Origin: a virus
Virus record (IMG/VR): IMGVR_UViG_3300043466_000942
Location: 1 to 32,732 of that record
Strand: one strand, 5' to 3'
DNA length: 32,732 nucleotides
The notes beneath the pieces are model-generated. The model made no database searches. It was not told the DNA's origin and saw only the letters and a list, made by a program, of their open reading frames with translations. Both the position numbers and the translations under genes were made by a program. The stretch's first letter is position 1. Each line of letters opens with the position of its first letter. Of this stretch, positions 5,389-14,262 are shown one piece after another.

Positions 5389-5398
5389 TTTAACAATC
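5389..5398 (-). promoter_or_regulatory. Late-promoter-like element facing the 5338 gene
   Basis: The minus strand reads GATTGTTAAA followed by TTAG, matching the element at 17482 base for base over TTGTTAAATTAG. It lies inside the leader of the divergent sigma gene. The same bases form one arm of a dyad (5391-5397 with 5403-5409, loop CGAAA), so regulation of the sigma gene through this site is possible. Confidence 0.4.
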
Positions 5399-5428
5399 GA
5401 AAATTGTTATATATTAAACGTGTTATAA

Positions 5429-6274
5429 ATGCCGAAAAAGAAAAACCCTAACAACAATTACTTTAATCAGAATGTAGAAGATGCAGTTTGTATCTATCTA
5501 AATTCAGATGACCAAAGAGAAAGAGAAAATGCTTTCAAATTAATATATCCTGCTCTTTGTAAAATAGCAGAAGTTTGGTTCAACAAACTAAAAGTATCTT
5601 ATATGGATACAGACGCAATTGATATGCAGATGGATTGTGTTGCTCACATAGTAGAAAAGATGCACATGTTTGAATGTGGTAAGGGTACTAAGGCATTCTC
5701 TTACATCACAGTAATGGCTAAGTTCTATTATATGATTCACAACAATAGAAACTACACTCACATTAAAAGATATATTCCTATCAGTTATATGTCTGTCGAA
5801 TTTGATACACCTAATACGGATGCTAGGGATGCGAAAGCTAAGGAAGCTAAAATGTTATTAGAGGCCTTCACAATGTATTTGGAATTGAATATTGAACAAA
5901 TATTACCAAAAGAAAAGTATAGACCTGTTGGTACTTACCTAATTGATTTATTGAATAACTTTGAAACCGTTGAGGATATCAATCGTAGAAAGATTGTAAA
6001 TCAAATGGCTGCCGTAGATGGAATGCCATCTCGTCATCACATTACAAAAATAATGAATTACTTAACATCACAATTTAATCTATTCAAAAAGCAATGGATG
6101 GATGGAAATACATCTCTTAATTTTATTGAGAAAACTGAATTAACAAGGGAGGAACAAATGATTGTAAAACAAAACTTTAAACAAAATTCTATTAAGCTTG
6201 GCATTACACGTTTGGCTAAAGAATTTGGTATAAGTGAACCTGTACTTAGAGAGTATATCAGTACTATTATCTAA
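5429..6274 (+). CDS. Late sigma factor, T4 gp55-like
   Basis: This 281-residue protein is the only gene on the plus strand. The N-terminal half matches the region-2 pattern of T4 gp55-type late sigma factors: an early NVEDAVCIYLNSDD, then AFKLIYPALCKIAEVWFN, a conserved DMQMDCVAHIVEKM helix, and KGTKAFSYITVMAKFYYMIHNN (core-binding and -10-reading segment, about residues 94-116). The C-terminus ends in a helix-turn-helix-like stretch (GITRLAKEFGISEPVLREYI). It would bind host core RNA polymerase and direct it to late promoters. Its own promoter is of host type, and its stop overlaps the convergent gene at 6267 by 8 bases. A gp55-type sigma in a 32-kb siphovirus is unusual. Confidence 0.75.
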   Translation: MPKKKNPNNNYFNQNVEDAVCIYLNSDDQRERENAFKLIYPALCKIAEVWFNKLKVSYMDTDAIDMQMDCVAHIVEKMHMFECGKGTKAFSYITVMAKFYYMIHNNRNYTHIKRYIPISYMSVEFDTPNTDARDAKAKEAKMLLEAFTMYLELNIEQILPKEKYRPVGTYLIDLLNNFETVEDINRRKIVNQMAAVDGMPSRHHITKIMNYLTSQFNLFKKQWMDGNTSLNFIEKTELTREEQMIVKQNFKQNSIKLGITRLAKEFGISEPVLREYISTII

Positions 6275-6590
6275 CTCTATATCTCTTACCTTCCCAACGG
6301 CATTCCGTTACCGTTTGTAAATCTATTGTTCTCCAATCACCACCATTGTCTTGTGATTGTACTACCATATAATCTTTTGCTTCGTAATCGTATATAGCAC
6401 CTCTAGCGATACCATTTAAGAATGGTCCCCAGTTCACATCTCTTGCGAATGTACCACCACTTACCTTAGATGATTTAACAAATATAGGTTTAGATGGAGT
6501 ACTCTCCATTAGGAATGCGTAGAATTGTGTAAATGTAATTTCATCTACAGCGAATTGAACTATCTTACTATATACTTTATTACTAGTCAT
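6267..6590 (-). CDS. Hypothetical protein, last gene of the structural block
   Basis: This 107-residue protein is of unknown family. The C-terminal half has a small beta-rich look (GAIYDYEAKDYMVVQSQ, then WRTIDLQTVTECRW, and GKRYRVR), vaguely like the WYL-type beta-barrel of regulators, but without the WYL triad. The N-terminus is helical (VYSKIVQFAVDEITFTQFYAF). Its ATG overlaps the protease stop by 8 bases, so it belongs to the late unit. It ends convergently with the sigma gene, and no terminator is visible between the two. Confidence 0.62.
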   Translation of the reverse strand: MTSNKVYSKIVQFAVDEITFTQFYAFLMESTPSKPIFVKSSKVSGGTFARDVNWGPFLNGIARGAIYDYEAKDYMVVQSQDNGGDWRTIDLQTVTECRWEGKRYRVR

Positions 6591-7956
6591 TATAATATTC
6601 TTTTACAATTTCTATGTGATTATCCATAAACGAAGTATCATGCTTCATACCAACAATGTTATCTACTTCTTCCATTATATCTTTGAAATCATCTACTAAT
6701 AGTACAACTTCTTCATAATCATGTTGAGATGCTATTCCAGCGTTTACTATTTCTTCTTCTTTTCTGAATACATTATCAGCTGCTTGTGCTGCACTTCTAA
6801 TCATTCCTTTTGTATCTTCATCAACCTGCATTGTTACTAAGTGTTCAAATAATTCACTTGCAGTTGGACACATTTGAAAATATCGTGTATGATAACCAAA
6901 TACGTTTACATTTGGTTTCTCAATAGCTAATAAAGCTTTCGTTTTATATTTGTCCTTTCCTTTAGCTGCTTCTCCAGGGTATGTTGATGATACTGATGGT
7001 TGCTCAGCTTCTTCCAATAATCCTAACTCTCTTAATTTGTTTCTACTCCATGCTAAACCAGCTTTACCACCCCATAATAGGTATGATATAGTTCCACATG
7101 CAGCTGAATCACTTTCATCATAGTATGCTTCAGCTCTACTTAAATAAGAGTACATACGTTTGATTGTTTCTATACTAATAGGTTTTCTTTGTGCTAATTG
7201 TTGCGCTCTTACTTTACCTACTGGTGTGGCACATTTGTTACCATTCTTATCGTTTAATTCAATACCTCTCTTAGCATTATTAGCTACACCATCACCATAA
7301 TCAGAAAATGATTCCATTTCCACTCTTTTCTTCCCCTTGTAGCGATTATCTTTCTTAATTACAGCCCTTATCTCACTTAGGATTAGAATCGCTTCTTGCT
7401 CCTCTAAATCACTTAAATAGGTATCTGCTGAAAATAGAGATTGTTGTACTAAGTTGTGTCCGAAAAGGCCTTCAATAGAGAATCCTTTTACTTCGCCGGT
7501 CTTTACATAATCATTCCAAATCTCATCATTATCAATCTTAAAAGTACCCATCCAAGAACCAACCGGAGCATTAAGACCATATAAAGATGATTTATCTTTA
7601 GTAATGCTTTCTTTAATCCAGCTTTCCACAAGGGTAACTCCATTAATTTTCTTATCATGTTCTAATGTTGAAGAATCAGTATATTTCTTTTTAAGATACA
7701 TTTCAGAAAGTTTCTTAATAGTTTCGGGTTTGAAAAACACATGGTATGGTTTTCCAGCTCCATCTATTCTTAATATTTGCTTATTTGGGATTAATATAGC
7801 ACCCATAACCAAACGTTTCTCATCGTTTAGTGCTGCAAATTGTACCTTCTCTTTTTCAAAGAATACAAAATTTGATTCAATAGCTGGTTCTTCTACTAAA
7901 CTAATAGCAAAAACCTCATCTACATTCTCATCTTCAATTACTAATTCGTATATCAT
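6583..7956 (-). CDS. XkdF-like prohead serine protease with fused C-terminal modules
   Basis: This 457-residue protein has several parts. Residues 1-165 match the putative phage serine protease XkdF family: MGAILIPNKQI at 51-61, LEHDKKINGVTLVESWI at 98-114 (H100 a likely catalytic His), and GEVKGFSIEGLF at 154-165 (S160 the candidate nucleophile). Residues about 219-312 form a second module often found with phage head proteins (ISIETIKRMYSYLSRAEAYY, then CGTISYLLWGGKAGLAW). A helical C-terminus (350-457) is unassigned. It should process scaffold and capsid during head maturation. Unusually, it lies after the tape measure, about 11 kb from the capsid gene, behind its own late-promoter-like element (7962-7971). 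Confidence 0.75.
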   Translation of the reverse strand: MIYELVIEDENVDEVFAISLVEEPAIESNFVFFEKEKVQFAALNDEKRLVMGAILIPNKQILRIDGAGKPYHVFFKPETIKKLSEMYLKKKYTDSSTLEHDKKINGVTLVESWIKESITKDKSSLYGLNAPVGSWMGTFKIDNDEIWNDYVKTGEVKGFSIEGLFGHNLVQQSLFSADTYLSDLEEQEAILILSEIRAVIKKDNRYKGKKRVEMESFSDYGDGVANNAKRGIELNDKNGNKCATPVGKVRAQQLAQRKPISIETIKRMYSYLSRAEAYYDESDSAACGTISYLLWGGKAGLAWSRNKLRELGLLEEAEQPSVSSTYPGEAAKGKDKYKTKALLAIEKPNVNVFGYHTRYFQMCPTASELFEHLVTMQVDEDTKGMIRSAAQAADNVFRKEEEIVNAGIASQHDYEEVVLLVDDFKDIMEEVDNIVGMKHDTSFMDNHIEIVKEYYND

Positions 7957-7961
7957 AATAC

Positions 7962-7971
7962 TTTAACAATT
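7962..7971 (-). promoter_or_regulatory. Late-promoter-like element before the protease gene
   Basis: The minus strand reads AATTGTTAAA, five bases upstream of the ATG at 7956, in the short gap between tape measure and protease. It has the same 10 bases as at 17482, 19913, 21868 and 29089. If it is a -10-type element, the transcript would be leaderless or nearly so. Confidence 0.38.
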
Positions 7972-7973
7972 TA

Positions 7974-10346
7974 TTATCCATTTGTTCCACCACTAAAGGT
8001 AGCTGCTCTAGTTGTTCTACGGTCTAAAGCCTGTTGTGAAGTTACATCTCCACTTACAACATAAGCCTTTACAGGCTTTTCACTTCTAGCTGCAAGTGTT
8101 TGTGCGATTTGTTGACCAGGTGAAGCCTGGCCTTGCGTACCAGTTATTTGTGGTACTGCTGCTCTTTCCAAAGTAGGTGGTACAGGTGCAGTTGATGCTC
8201 CTCCAGCTCCACCAGCACTTCTTGGTAATGAACCACCGGATGTTGGTGCAGTTCCACTATCTGCTGAATTTATTTGTTGAATTGCTTTTATACCAGCTGC
8301 TACTGATGATGCTATACTCAATGCTGCTGAAATGGTATTGATTGCAATCCAAGGTTGTCCAAATGTTAATGGTGATGCTGCTAAGGCTTTAGCGTTAGCA
8401 ATACCTGTATTAACTACTATCTTACCAATTGCTGCTGCCTGTTCTACAATTACACCAGCGATTGCCAATTTCTTATTCTTACCTGCAATCTCTTTTAAGA
8501 ACGAACCAAATTGTCCAGCTAAATCTAAATAAGCATTCTGCATACTTGCTCTTGCTTCCAATTCAGCCATATCAATTGCTGCTCTTTCATCTGCAGCCTG
8601 TTGTTTGATTTGAGTTCTTTGATTTTCAGTTAAACCTTCCTGTTGTAGGAGTTCAGCTTCTTTCTGTCCAATTAATTCTTTTCTTCTATCAAATGAAGTT
8701 GTAAGTAAAGCTAATTCATTCTCAATACCTAATAATTCATCATCAATTCTAGTCTTCTCAATTGCACTTCTTTCAGCTTGTGCATCTAATACTATTTTAG
8801 TTTTCTGAGCTTCTGTAAGTTCAGTATTAGATAATGCTAGCTTCTCTTTTTCATCAATAATTGCAATTAACTCATCATATCTTGCAGTTTGTTGTGTCAA
8901 TCTATCATTAGCTGCAGTTTCTCTTATAGCTTTCTTTTGTTCTTCAGATAGTCCTTCAACTGATAACATCAACTTTTCTTTCTCATTGATTAATGCTATC
9001 TCTTTGTTATATCTTTGTTCTAATGCAGCTGTACGATTCTCATTTGCTAACTGAGCTTCTTCAAATACTAATTTAGCAGTTTCTAATGCTTTTTGTTTCT
9101 TTTCTTCATCTTTCTTCTTCTGCTCCTCATCAAACTTAGTATTGATGGCATCAACATCTCTATTGTATGCTTCTAATACTGCAGTTCTATCGGTAATACC
9201 AGCCTTTTCTAATGCTAATATATCAGCATTAAGTTTCTCACCTCTTTTGTATATTTCTTTATCTCTATCTTCTAATCCAGATAGGTAAGCTTCAGTAAGT
9301 ACTTTATTTGCAGCTTCTAAATCTTTTAATCTTTGTTCTTCTAATTTCTTAGCTTCTGCTGCTGCTTTCTCTCCTCTTTCTTTTCTTTTAGCAGCTGCTT
9401 CTTCTGCTGCTTTCTTTTCAGCTTCAGTTAATCTTTTAGAACCTGCTGTAAATGCTTTAGAACCAGCTTCAAATCCAGTTTGAACACCAGTAACTACCGC
9501 AGTACCAATTCCCTTTGCAGTATTCTTTGCGTTATCTACAAAGGATGTAAAGCCTGTTTTCACTGTATTACCAACTTGTGCTACACCTTCTTTAATTAAA
9601 TCAAAATCAAATGTGAATACACCCTTAAGAACTTTACCAGCTCCACTAGCTACACCAATAAGAGTTTTGAATGCGTTTACAAAGTTGTTAATAATAAATC
9701 CACCTAACTCTTTAGCTACTCCTAATACTGCGGTAAATGTACCTGCTAATACTCCAGCTGTTGTTGAAAGGACTTTCATTACCTTTTCGTTCTCTAACAA
9801 ACTGATAACTAAATCAGCAAACATCATAGCAATAGGCTCAATTACTGCAAATAGACCGTTCATTATTTTTTCAAATGCTTCGGTTATTTTGTTTAATTTA
9901 GCCTGACCTTCTTCCGTTCTACTTAGAGATTCTTTAAATGCTGCGATAGCACCTATGATAAGAACAACTGCTCCTAATGCTAATTTAAATCCTAATGAGA
10001 ATTTATTTAATCCTTCGTTAAAACCCTGAATAGCACCACCCACTTGTCCGATAGGACCAGGCAAAGATGCTAACTGGTCATCAAACTGACCGGCTTGGAA
10101 ATTTACTCTATCTTGCGCATCATTAAGTTCATCTAACTTACTTCTTAGTTTCTCAAATTCAGCAGTACCATCCTTACCTTCATCTGCAAGTTTTTGTAAA
10201 GAAACAGTGGTTTCTCTAATTTGTGATTTTAGAGATTTAAATTTACCATCCGTCTCTTGCGCTTTATCGCCTAAATCACCAACTTGGTCACCTCCTACTA
10301 CTTCGGTTTCAACTACTACATTATATGTTGTTGTATTATCTGCCAT
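7974..10346 (-). CDS. Tail tape measure protein
   Basis: This 790-residue protein is the longest in the tail block. It starts MADNTTTYNVVVETEVVGG, continues with coiled coil (KFKSLKSQIRETTVSLQKLA), a hydrophobic segment (FKLALGAVVLIIGAIAAF, about residues 118-135), further membrane-like stretches to about 310, and a long Lys/Glu/Ala coiled coil. At least three imperfect repeats follow (EKEKLMLSVEGLSEEQKK; EKEKLALSNTELTEAQKT; KEAELLQQEGLTENQRT). The C-terminus is hydrophobic then Gly/Pro-rich. It sets tail length: at about 1.5 angstrom per residue the tail would be near 120 nm. The small gene upstream (10336-10482) overlaps its start by 11 bases. Confidence 0.87.
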   Translation of the reverse strand: MADNTTTYNVVVETEVVGGDQVGDLGDKAQETDGKFKSLKSQIRETTVSLQKLADEGKDGTAEFEKLRSKLDELNDAQDRVNFQAGQFDDQLASLPGPIGQVGGAIQGFNEGLNKFSLGFKLALGAVVLIIGAIAAFKESLSRTEEGQAKLNKITEAFEKIMNGLFAVIEPIAMMFADLVISLLENEKVMKVLSTTAGVLAGTFTAVLGVAKELGGFIINNFVNAFKTLIGVASGAGKVLKGVFTFDFDLIKEGVAQVGNTVKTGFTSFVDNAKNTAKGIGTAVVTGVQTGFEAGSKAFTAGSKRLTEAEKKAAEEAAAKRKERGEKAAAEAKKLEEQRLKDLEAANKVLTEAYLSGLEDRDKEIYKRGEKLNADILALEKAGITDRTAVLEAYNRDVDAINTKFDEEQKKKDEEKKQKALETAKLVFEEAQLANENRTAALEQRYNKEIALINEKEKLMLSVEGLSEEQKKAIRETAANDRLTQQTARYDELIAIIDEKEKLALSNTELTEAQKTKIVLDAQAERSAIEKTRIDDELLGIENELALLTTSFDRRKELIGQKEAELLQQEGLTENQRTQIKQQAADERAAIDMAELEARASMQNAYLDLAGQFGSFLKEIAGKNKKLAIAGVIVEQAAAIGKIVVNTGIANAKALAASPLTFGQPWIAINTISAALSIASSVAAGIKAIQQINSADSGTAPTSGGSLPRSAGGAGGASTAPVPPTLERAAVPQITGTQGQASPGQQIAQTLAARSEKPVKAYVVSGDVTSQQALDRRTTRAATFSGGTNG

Positions 10347-10482
10347 GCCACATGCGTTTTATCAATTGTTTCACTTGTTTCCATGTATAAGGAATCTTTT
10401 TACTACCTTTAGCAAAATCTATATTCTTTGATACACCATAGTATTCTTTAACTACCAACAGGTCTATTATATTCTTTATCAT
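10336..10482 (-). CDS. Small basic protein before the tape measure
   Basis: This 48-residue ORF starts MIKNIIDLLVVKEYYGV and ends WKQVKQLIKRMWHGR. It is basic, with a short hydrophobic N-terminal helix. It overlaps the tape measure ATG by 11 bases and fills an otherwise empty gap, which supports it as real. Its position matches where many phages place tail assembly chaperones, but it is far too short and has no shared sequence; function unknown. Confidence 0.58.
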   Translation of the reverse strand: MIKNIIDLLVVKEYYGVSKNIDFAKGSKKIPYTWKQVKQLIKRMWHGR

Positions 10483-10495
10483 AGTATTATAACAT

Positions 10496-11014
10496 TTAAG
10501 GTTGGATATTTAATGAACCCTCTAATATAGGTCCTAATAACTGAATATTACACTCACCAGTTGATAGGTTGTAATCGTTAATAGCTCTTAGATGGTAATC
10601 ATTTCCTCTAAATTGTACAATATCATTCAGTTCCATCTCAAAGTAATCTGCCAATGGAATAACCGCTGATGCGTTAAGTAAACGAGTTCTAGGATTATAC
10701 AAAAGATTTACATAAGAACTCCAATAGTCTGAATACAAAGATGCAGTTGGTTGAGAACCATAAACAGGTTGCTCATTAAAAAATAGTAATGATTTAGAAC
10801 CTGTTGTAGGGAATTGTGAACCTGATGGTACACTATAATTGTCAAAGTATGGAAATGTAGTTGTTTGATGTGTCACATTAGCAGCATCTACTAAATAATA
10901 TGATTCACAATCAACTTGCCCATTATAATAAAGCAGACGAGGTTGTACTCTGGTTGGATTGTAATTCTGGTCAGAGATGTAAGTGGGTACGAATATTGGT
11001 ATAATTTGTGACAT
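10496..11014 (-). CDS. Tail tip protein, possibly the C-terminal part of a split hub protein
   Basis: This 172-residue protein contains VQPRLLYYNG (22-31), YWSSYVNLLYNPRTRLLNAS (about 95-114) and an end segment FRGNDYHLRAINDYNLSTGE. The pattern is familiar to me from the C-terminal portion of large tail-tip or hub proteins in Bacteroidota phages. It begins 13 bases after the stop of the 676-residue tail protein, in a context suggesting that one long protein in relatives is encoded here by two adjacent genes. The assignment is by pattern and position only. Confidence 0.6.
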   Translation of the reverse strand: MSQIIPIFVPTYISDQNYNPTRVQPRLLYYNGQVDCESYYLVDAANVTHQTTTFPYFDNYSVPSGSQFPTTGSKSLLFFNEQPVYGSQPTASLYSDYWSSYVNLLYNPRTRLLNASAVIPLADYFEMELNDIVQFRGNDYHLRAINDYNLSTGECNIQLLGPILEGSLNIQP

Positions 11015-11027
11015 ATAATATTATTTT

Positions 11028-13058
11028 TTAGATACAAGGTTCTCCGAAATCAGTACATGTTCCCATATAATAACTTATTACAGCGGTTGATGGGTCAATA
11101 CTATATAAATTACAAGTAAATAAATCATATAAAGTTCTATAACCTGTAAATGGTATAGTACCATCAGAATCAAGATATACTACATTACCAATATTAATAG
11201 TTCCATCAATTGTATAAACTGAACTATAATCATATCCTAATTGACAAACTGTTCTTGGATTTCCACTAATAGCCATTCCATATTGTCCAGCAAATATAAC
11301 TGGTTGTGTTGGGTTCAATCCTGCAACTGAACCGGATACGCCTGTACCTGCTACTTGTAATAATTGTGTTGATGCTACGGATGTTTTAACTTCAAACTTA
11401 CCTTGCGAAAAGAAGTTTTGTAAATCCGTATAATATGATTTACCAAATTCTCTATTAGCAGCTTTACTAAATTGTTGTGAAATATAATCCTGGTCTAATG
11501 TATCACCAAAGTTTAATTCGTTTACAGCTAAGTTGTTTGCTGGTATTACTTCTAATCTATCGTTTAAGTTAATATACCTATTAAAATCCCATCTTCTACC
11601 TTTATTATACCATTGGTTAAATGGTTCTATAATAAATGTGTTTATTGAAGTTTTAGATGGATATATTACTAAGTTAAATTTCTTTTGTATAGATGTTATA
11701 AAATCAATCTGCTTAATACCTGATGTACCAAATGGCATATTAAGAGGTATATTGATTATTCTACCATCAGCTGCCTGATTTACTTTTGTTACATTTAAAA
11801 ATGATTTACTTGTACCACCAGGGTCCATAGTTACCGTTGGCAATGTACCAGTAGATACATTCGGTCTTTGTTTAATTTGGAAATAATAATTTCCTACTGG
11901 TAATTGGTCAGTTGTAAATTCACTTTGTAATTGATATGTTGTATTAATACCACCACTTCTACTTTGTTGTAGCTCATCAAAAAATTGTATATACGATTGT
12001 ATGGCTCTTAAAGAATATTGTGTACCACTACCAGTCTCTATTAAACGAAGTTGCCATGTTCCATTTTGAGAAAAAGTACCAGGCATATTGTTTACTGAAC
12101 AACTTACATTAATATTCAAATTTAATATTCCTCTAAGAGAGCTTGATACTTCTACTTTGTATGCACCATTATTATAAAAGTTTTGTGGGTCTTCTAATTT
12201 ATTATACCAAGGTAGAGTAACGAATGTATCAGCAGGTAATTGGACATCTGTCATACCACTGCCAGTGATAGCTCCAACTCTAACAACTCCGTATGTTTCT
12301 AAATTAACATCACTATAAACTGGATAACGAAGTGCTCTATTACATACTAAGTAAATGTCATCTAATCCACCATTATCTATAAATGATGATGAGTATGTAT
12401 ATCCAGCTTCGTTAAATATTGCATCTAAAACTATCTTAGATTTAATTGCAGGTTTGAAATTCTGCGTACTAAGAGCACCATCTATATCATCTACACCAAA
12501 CTGATTTATATTACCTTTTGTAAATTCTAATCTTTGTCCGTATTCTGCTAATGGATAAACAATATCACCATTGAATAGATTACCTGTCCAACTTGCTGAA
12601 ATATTATTATAAGATGATGTGTGATTGTATGCAGATAGTGAAGTTAAATCAGTAAGATAACTTCTATTAATTTCTCTAGCAAAAGAAGATACTGCTCCGT
12701 AGATTGTTACCTCATACGAATCAATAAACTTATTAGCAAATACATTTACTTTGTTTAATTGTAAATACCCTTGTGAAAGATATAATCCACCAAAATCTAA
12801 ATAAGCTGGAACTTTTATGTTAGTAGCAAATGTATCAGGATTAAATACACTAATATCATACACATGCTCAAAGAAAGCATTATTCTTTTTGGAACCTGGC
12901 AACGTAATCTGCCTAGTAAAATCGGCAGGTATAATGCCCAAATCAAATAGACCTGTAACATTATCAGATAGCAATATATCTTCATCTTTAAATAAATCTA
13001 AAATCTGTCCATCTGCAACCAATTGGAATTCTATTCCTTGTGTACTTAATACTCCCAT
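11028..13058 (-). CDS. Tail tip / baseplate hub-like structural protein
   Basis: This 676-residue beta-rich protein has no signal peptide or membrane segment. Its N-terminus carries GLFDLGIIPADFTRQITLPG followed by KKNNAFFEHVYD, a segment I recognise from large tail proteins of uncultured Bacteroidota phages. The rest is Ser/Thr/Asn-rich beta structure. It shares a one-base stop/start junction with the preceding tail gene and is followed by the 10496-11014 protein, which may complete it. It is most likely part of the tail tip or hub that holds the fibres. Low confidence on the exact role. Confidence 0.6.
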   Translation of the reverse strand: MGVLSTQGIEFQLVADGQILDLFKDEDILLSDNVTGLFDLGIIPADFTRQITLPGSKKNNAFFEHVYDISVFNPDTFATNIKVPAYLDFGGLYLSQGYLQLNKVNVFANKFIDSYEVTIYGAVSSFAREINRSYLTDLTSLSAYNHTSSYNNISASWTGNLFNGDIVYPLAEYGQRLEFTKGNINQFGVDDIDGALSTQNFKPAIKSKIVLDAIFNEAGYTYSSSFIDNGGLDDIYLVCNRALRYPVYSDVNLETYGVVRVGAITGSGMTDVQLPADTFVTLPWYNKLEDPQNFYNNGAYKVEVSSSLRGILNLNINVSCSVNNMPGTFSQNGTWQLRLIETGSGTQYSLRAIQSYIQFFDELQQSRSGGINTTYQLQSEFTTDQLPVGNYYFQIKQRPNVSTGTLPTVTMDPGGTSKSFLNVTKVNQAADGRIINIPLNMPFGTSGIKQIDFITSIQKKFNLVIYPSKTSINTFIIEPFNQWYNKGRRWDFNRYINLNDRLEVIPANNLAVNELNFGDTLDQDYISQQFSKAANREFGKSYYTDLQNFFSQGKFEVKTSVASTQLLQVAGTGVSGSVAGLNPTQPVIFAGQYGMAISGNPRTVCQLGYDYSSVYTIDGTINIGNVVYLDSDGTIPFTGYRTLYDLFTCNLYSIDPSTAVISYYMGTCTDFGEPCI

Positions 13059-14212
13059 TATAATATAAGTTTATAACCTTGTCCAAAATCAAAATCAAAT
13101 CCGTATTGAATAACCTTATCAACAACACCTGTTTTGAATGTTACTGAATCAGTAGAAATTGTTAAGGGTGCTAAATCAGTTTGTGATTTAACCCAATATA
13201 TTTCTTCGGAAACTAACAATTGTTTGAATATTTCGTTATAGCTTTCAGGTACCCAATCAGTATTAACTGAAATAGATTGCTTTGAATCTACTATATAATT
13301 TAAGTTTGAGCTATCGTATTGGTTATAAGACAATGTTGGACCACTAAATGTTCCTAATTGTGGTTGATACCCTCTAGCAGTTGTAGAGAATGATTGCCTG
13401 TTCACCATATAGAAATCAAACCAATCGAATTGACCGTATCTATTTTTCCACTTAATTCTTACGTTTGGATACTTCTGCTTACATACCACTTCAAAATTGA
13501 TAGGCGTCCCTAATGCGGTGTTTCCTGCGAAAGCCTGAATAGAATATGATTCTGATAATGTGCTAATCGGGAAGCCACTCTCTTGAGGTGCCTGTGGGTA
13601 TTGTTGAACCTGTTGTGAAGATGATATACTTCCACTTAATGTAAATACACCAGTTCCTAAAGAACCTGAATAAACTAATTTTGTTGGTTGAGATGCGCCA
13701 GTTGTACCAACGAATACTCCAGCTGTTCCAAAATCCTCTGCTAATACTGATTGAGAAACAGGTCCATCGGTCATTAATGGCCAATGTATAGATTTAGATG
13801 TAATTTGTTGTCCAATTGGTTCATCAAATATTGCGTATCCATCTAATGCTTTGTAAACACCACTTTCAGCATGAGAGCCTGTAATAAAAACTGAACCTGA
13901 TTGGTATCTCCAATATCCATCAGCTTTAAAATACTTTATGTTTGAACTATCTGCAGCTGCAGGACTAGTTAGAGTTGAATTTAGTATTCTACCTACATCA
14001 AATATACCAACATCACTTGCGTTTGGATATTTTACTAATGTGTAATTTGCCACCGAACCTGAGTTTGATGGAGTTCCATTCCAATAATATAAATCTAAAT
14101 AGTATTGGAAAGAAGCAGATGTATATACCAGTCCATTCTCCGATAATGTAAATATTGTAGGAGATTGTACTAGCGAACACGTAGCTGGATATTGAGTTAT
14201 GTTAAGGGCCAT
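13058..14212 (-). CDS. Tail structural protein (distal tail-like), conserved in Bacteroidota phages
   Basis: This 384-residue beta-rich protein starts MALNITQYPATCSLVQSPTI. Notable segments are YLDLYYWNG (37-45), VGIFDVGRILNS, and YPNVRIKWKNRYGQFDWFDFY near residue 260. The C-terminus is GFDFDFGQGYKLIL. Its position after the connector and tail-completion genes and directly before the hub-like protein suggests a distal-tail or adaptor role. Family name not certain. Confidence 0.58.
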   Translation of the reverse strand: MALNITQYPATCSLVQSPTIFTLSENGLVYTSASFQYYLDLYYWNGTPSNSGSVANYTLVKYPNASDVGIFDVGRILNSTLTSPAAADSSNIKYFKADGYWRYQSGSVFITGSHAESGVYKALDGYAIFDEPIGQQITSKSIHWPLMTDGPVSQSVLAEDFGTAGVFVGTTGASQPTKLVYSGSLGTGVFTLSGSISSSQQVQQYPQAPQESGFPISTLSESYSIQAFAGNTALGTPINFEVVCKQKYPNVRIKWKNRYGQFDWFDFYMVNRQSFSTTARGYQPQLGTFSGPTLSYNQYDSSNLNYIVDSKQSISVNTDWVPESYNEIFKQLLVSEEIYWVKSQTDLAPLTISTDSVTFKTGVVDKVIQYGFDFDFGQGYKLIL

Positions 14213-14262
14213 CTAAAATCTTTTTATAATTTAACCTTTTTAGAAGGAAAAGTATTTGATGG

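Noticed and set aside
9613-9906. Plus-strand ORF opposite the tape measure
   Set aside because: Shadow of Ala/Thr/Val-rich coding sequence; no independent evidence.
10336-10350. ATGGCAG at the tape measure start, same 7-mer as in the stem-loop motif
   Set aside because: It is in the opposite orientation relative to the transcript and is simply the start codons Met-Ala; no stem-loop surrounds it.
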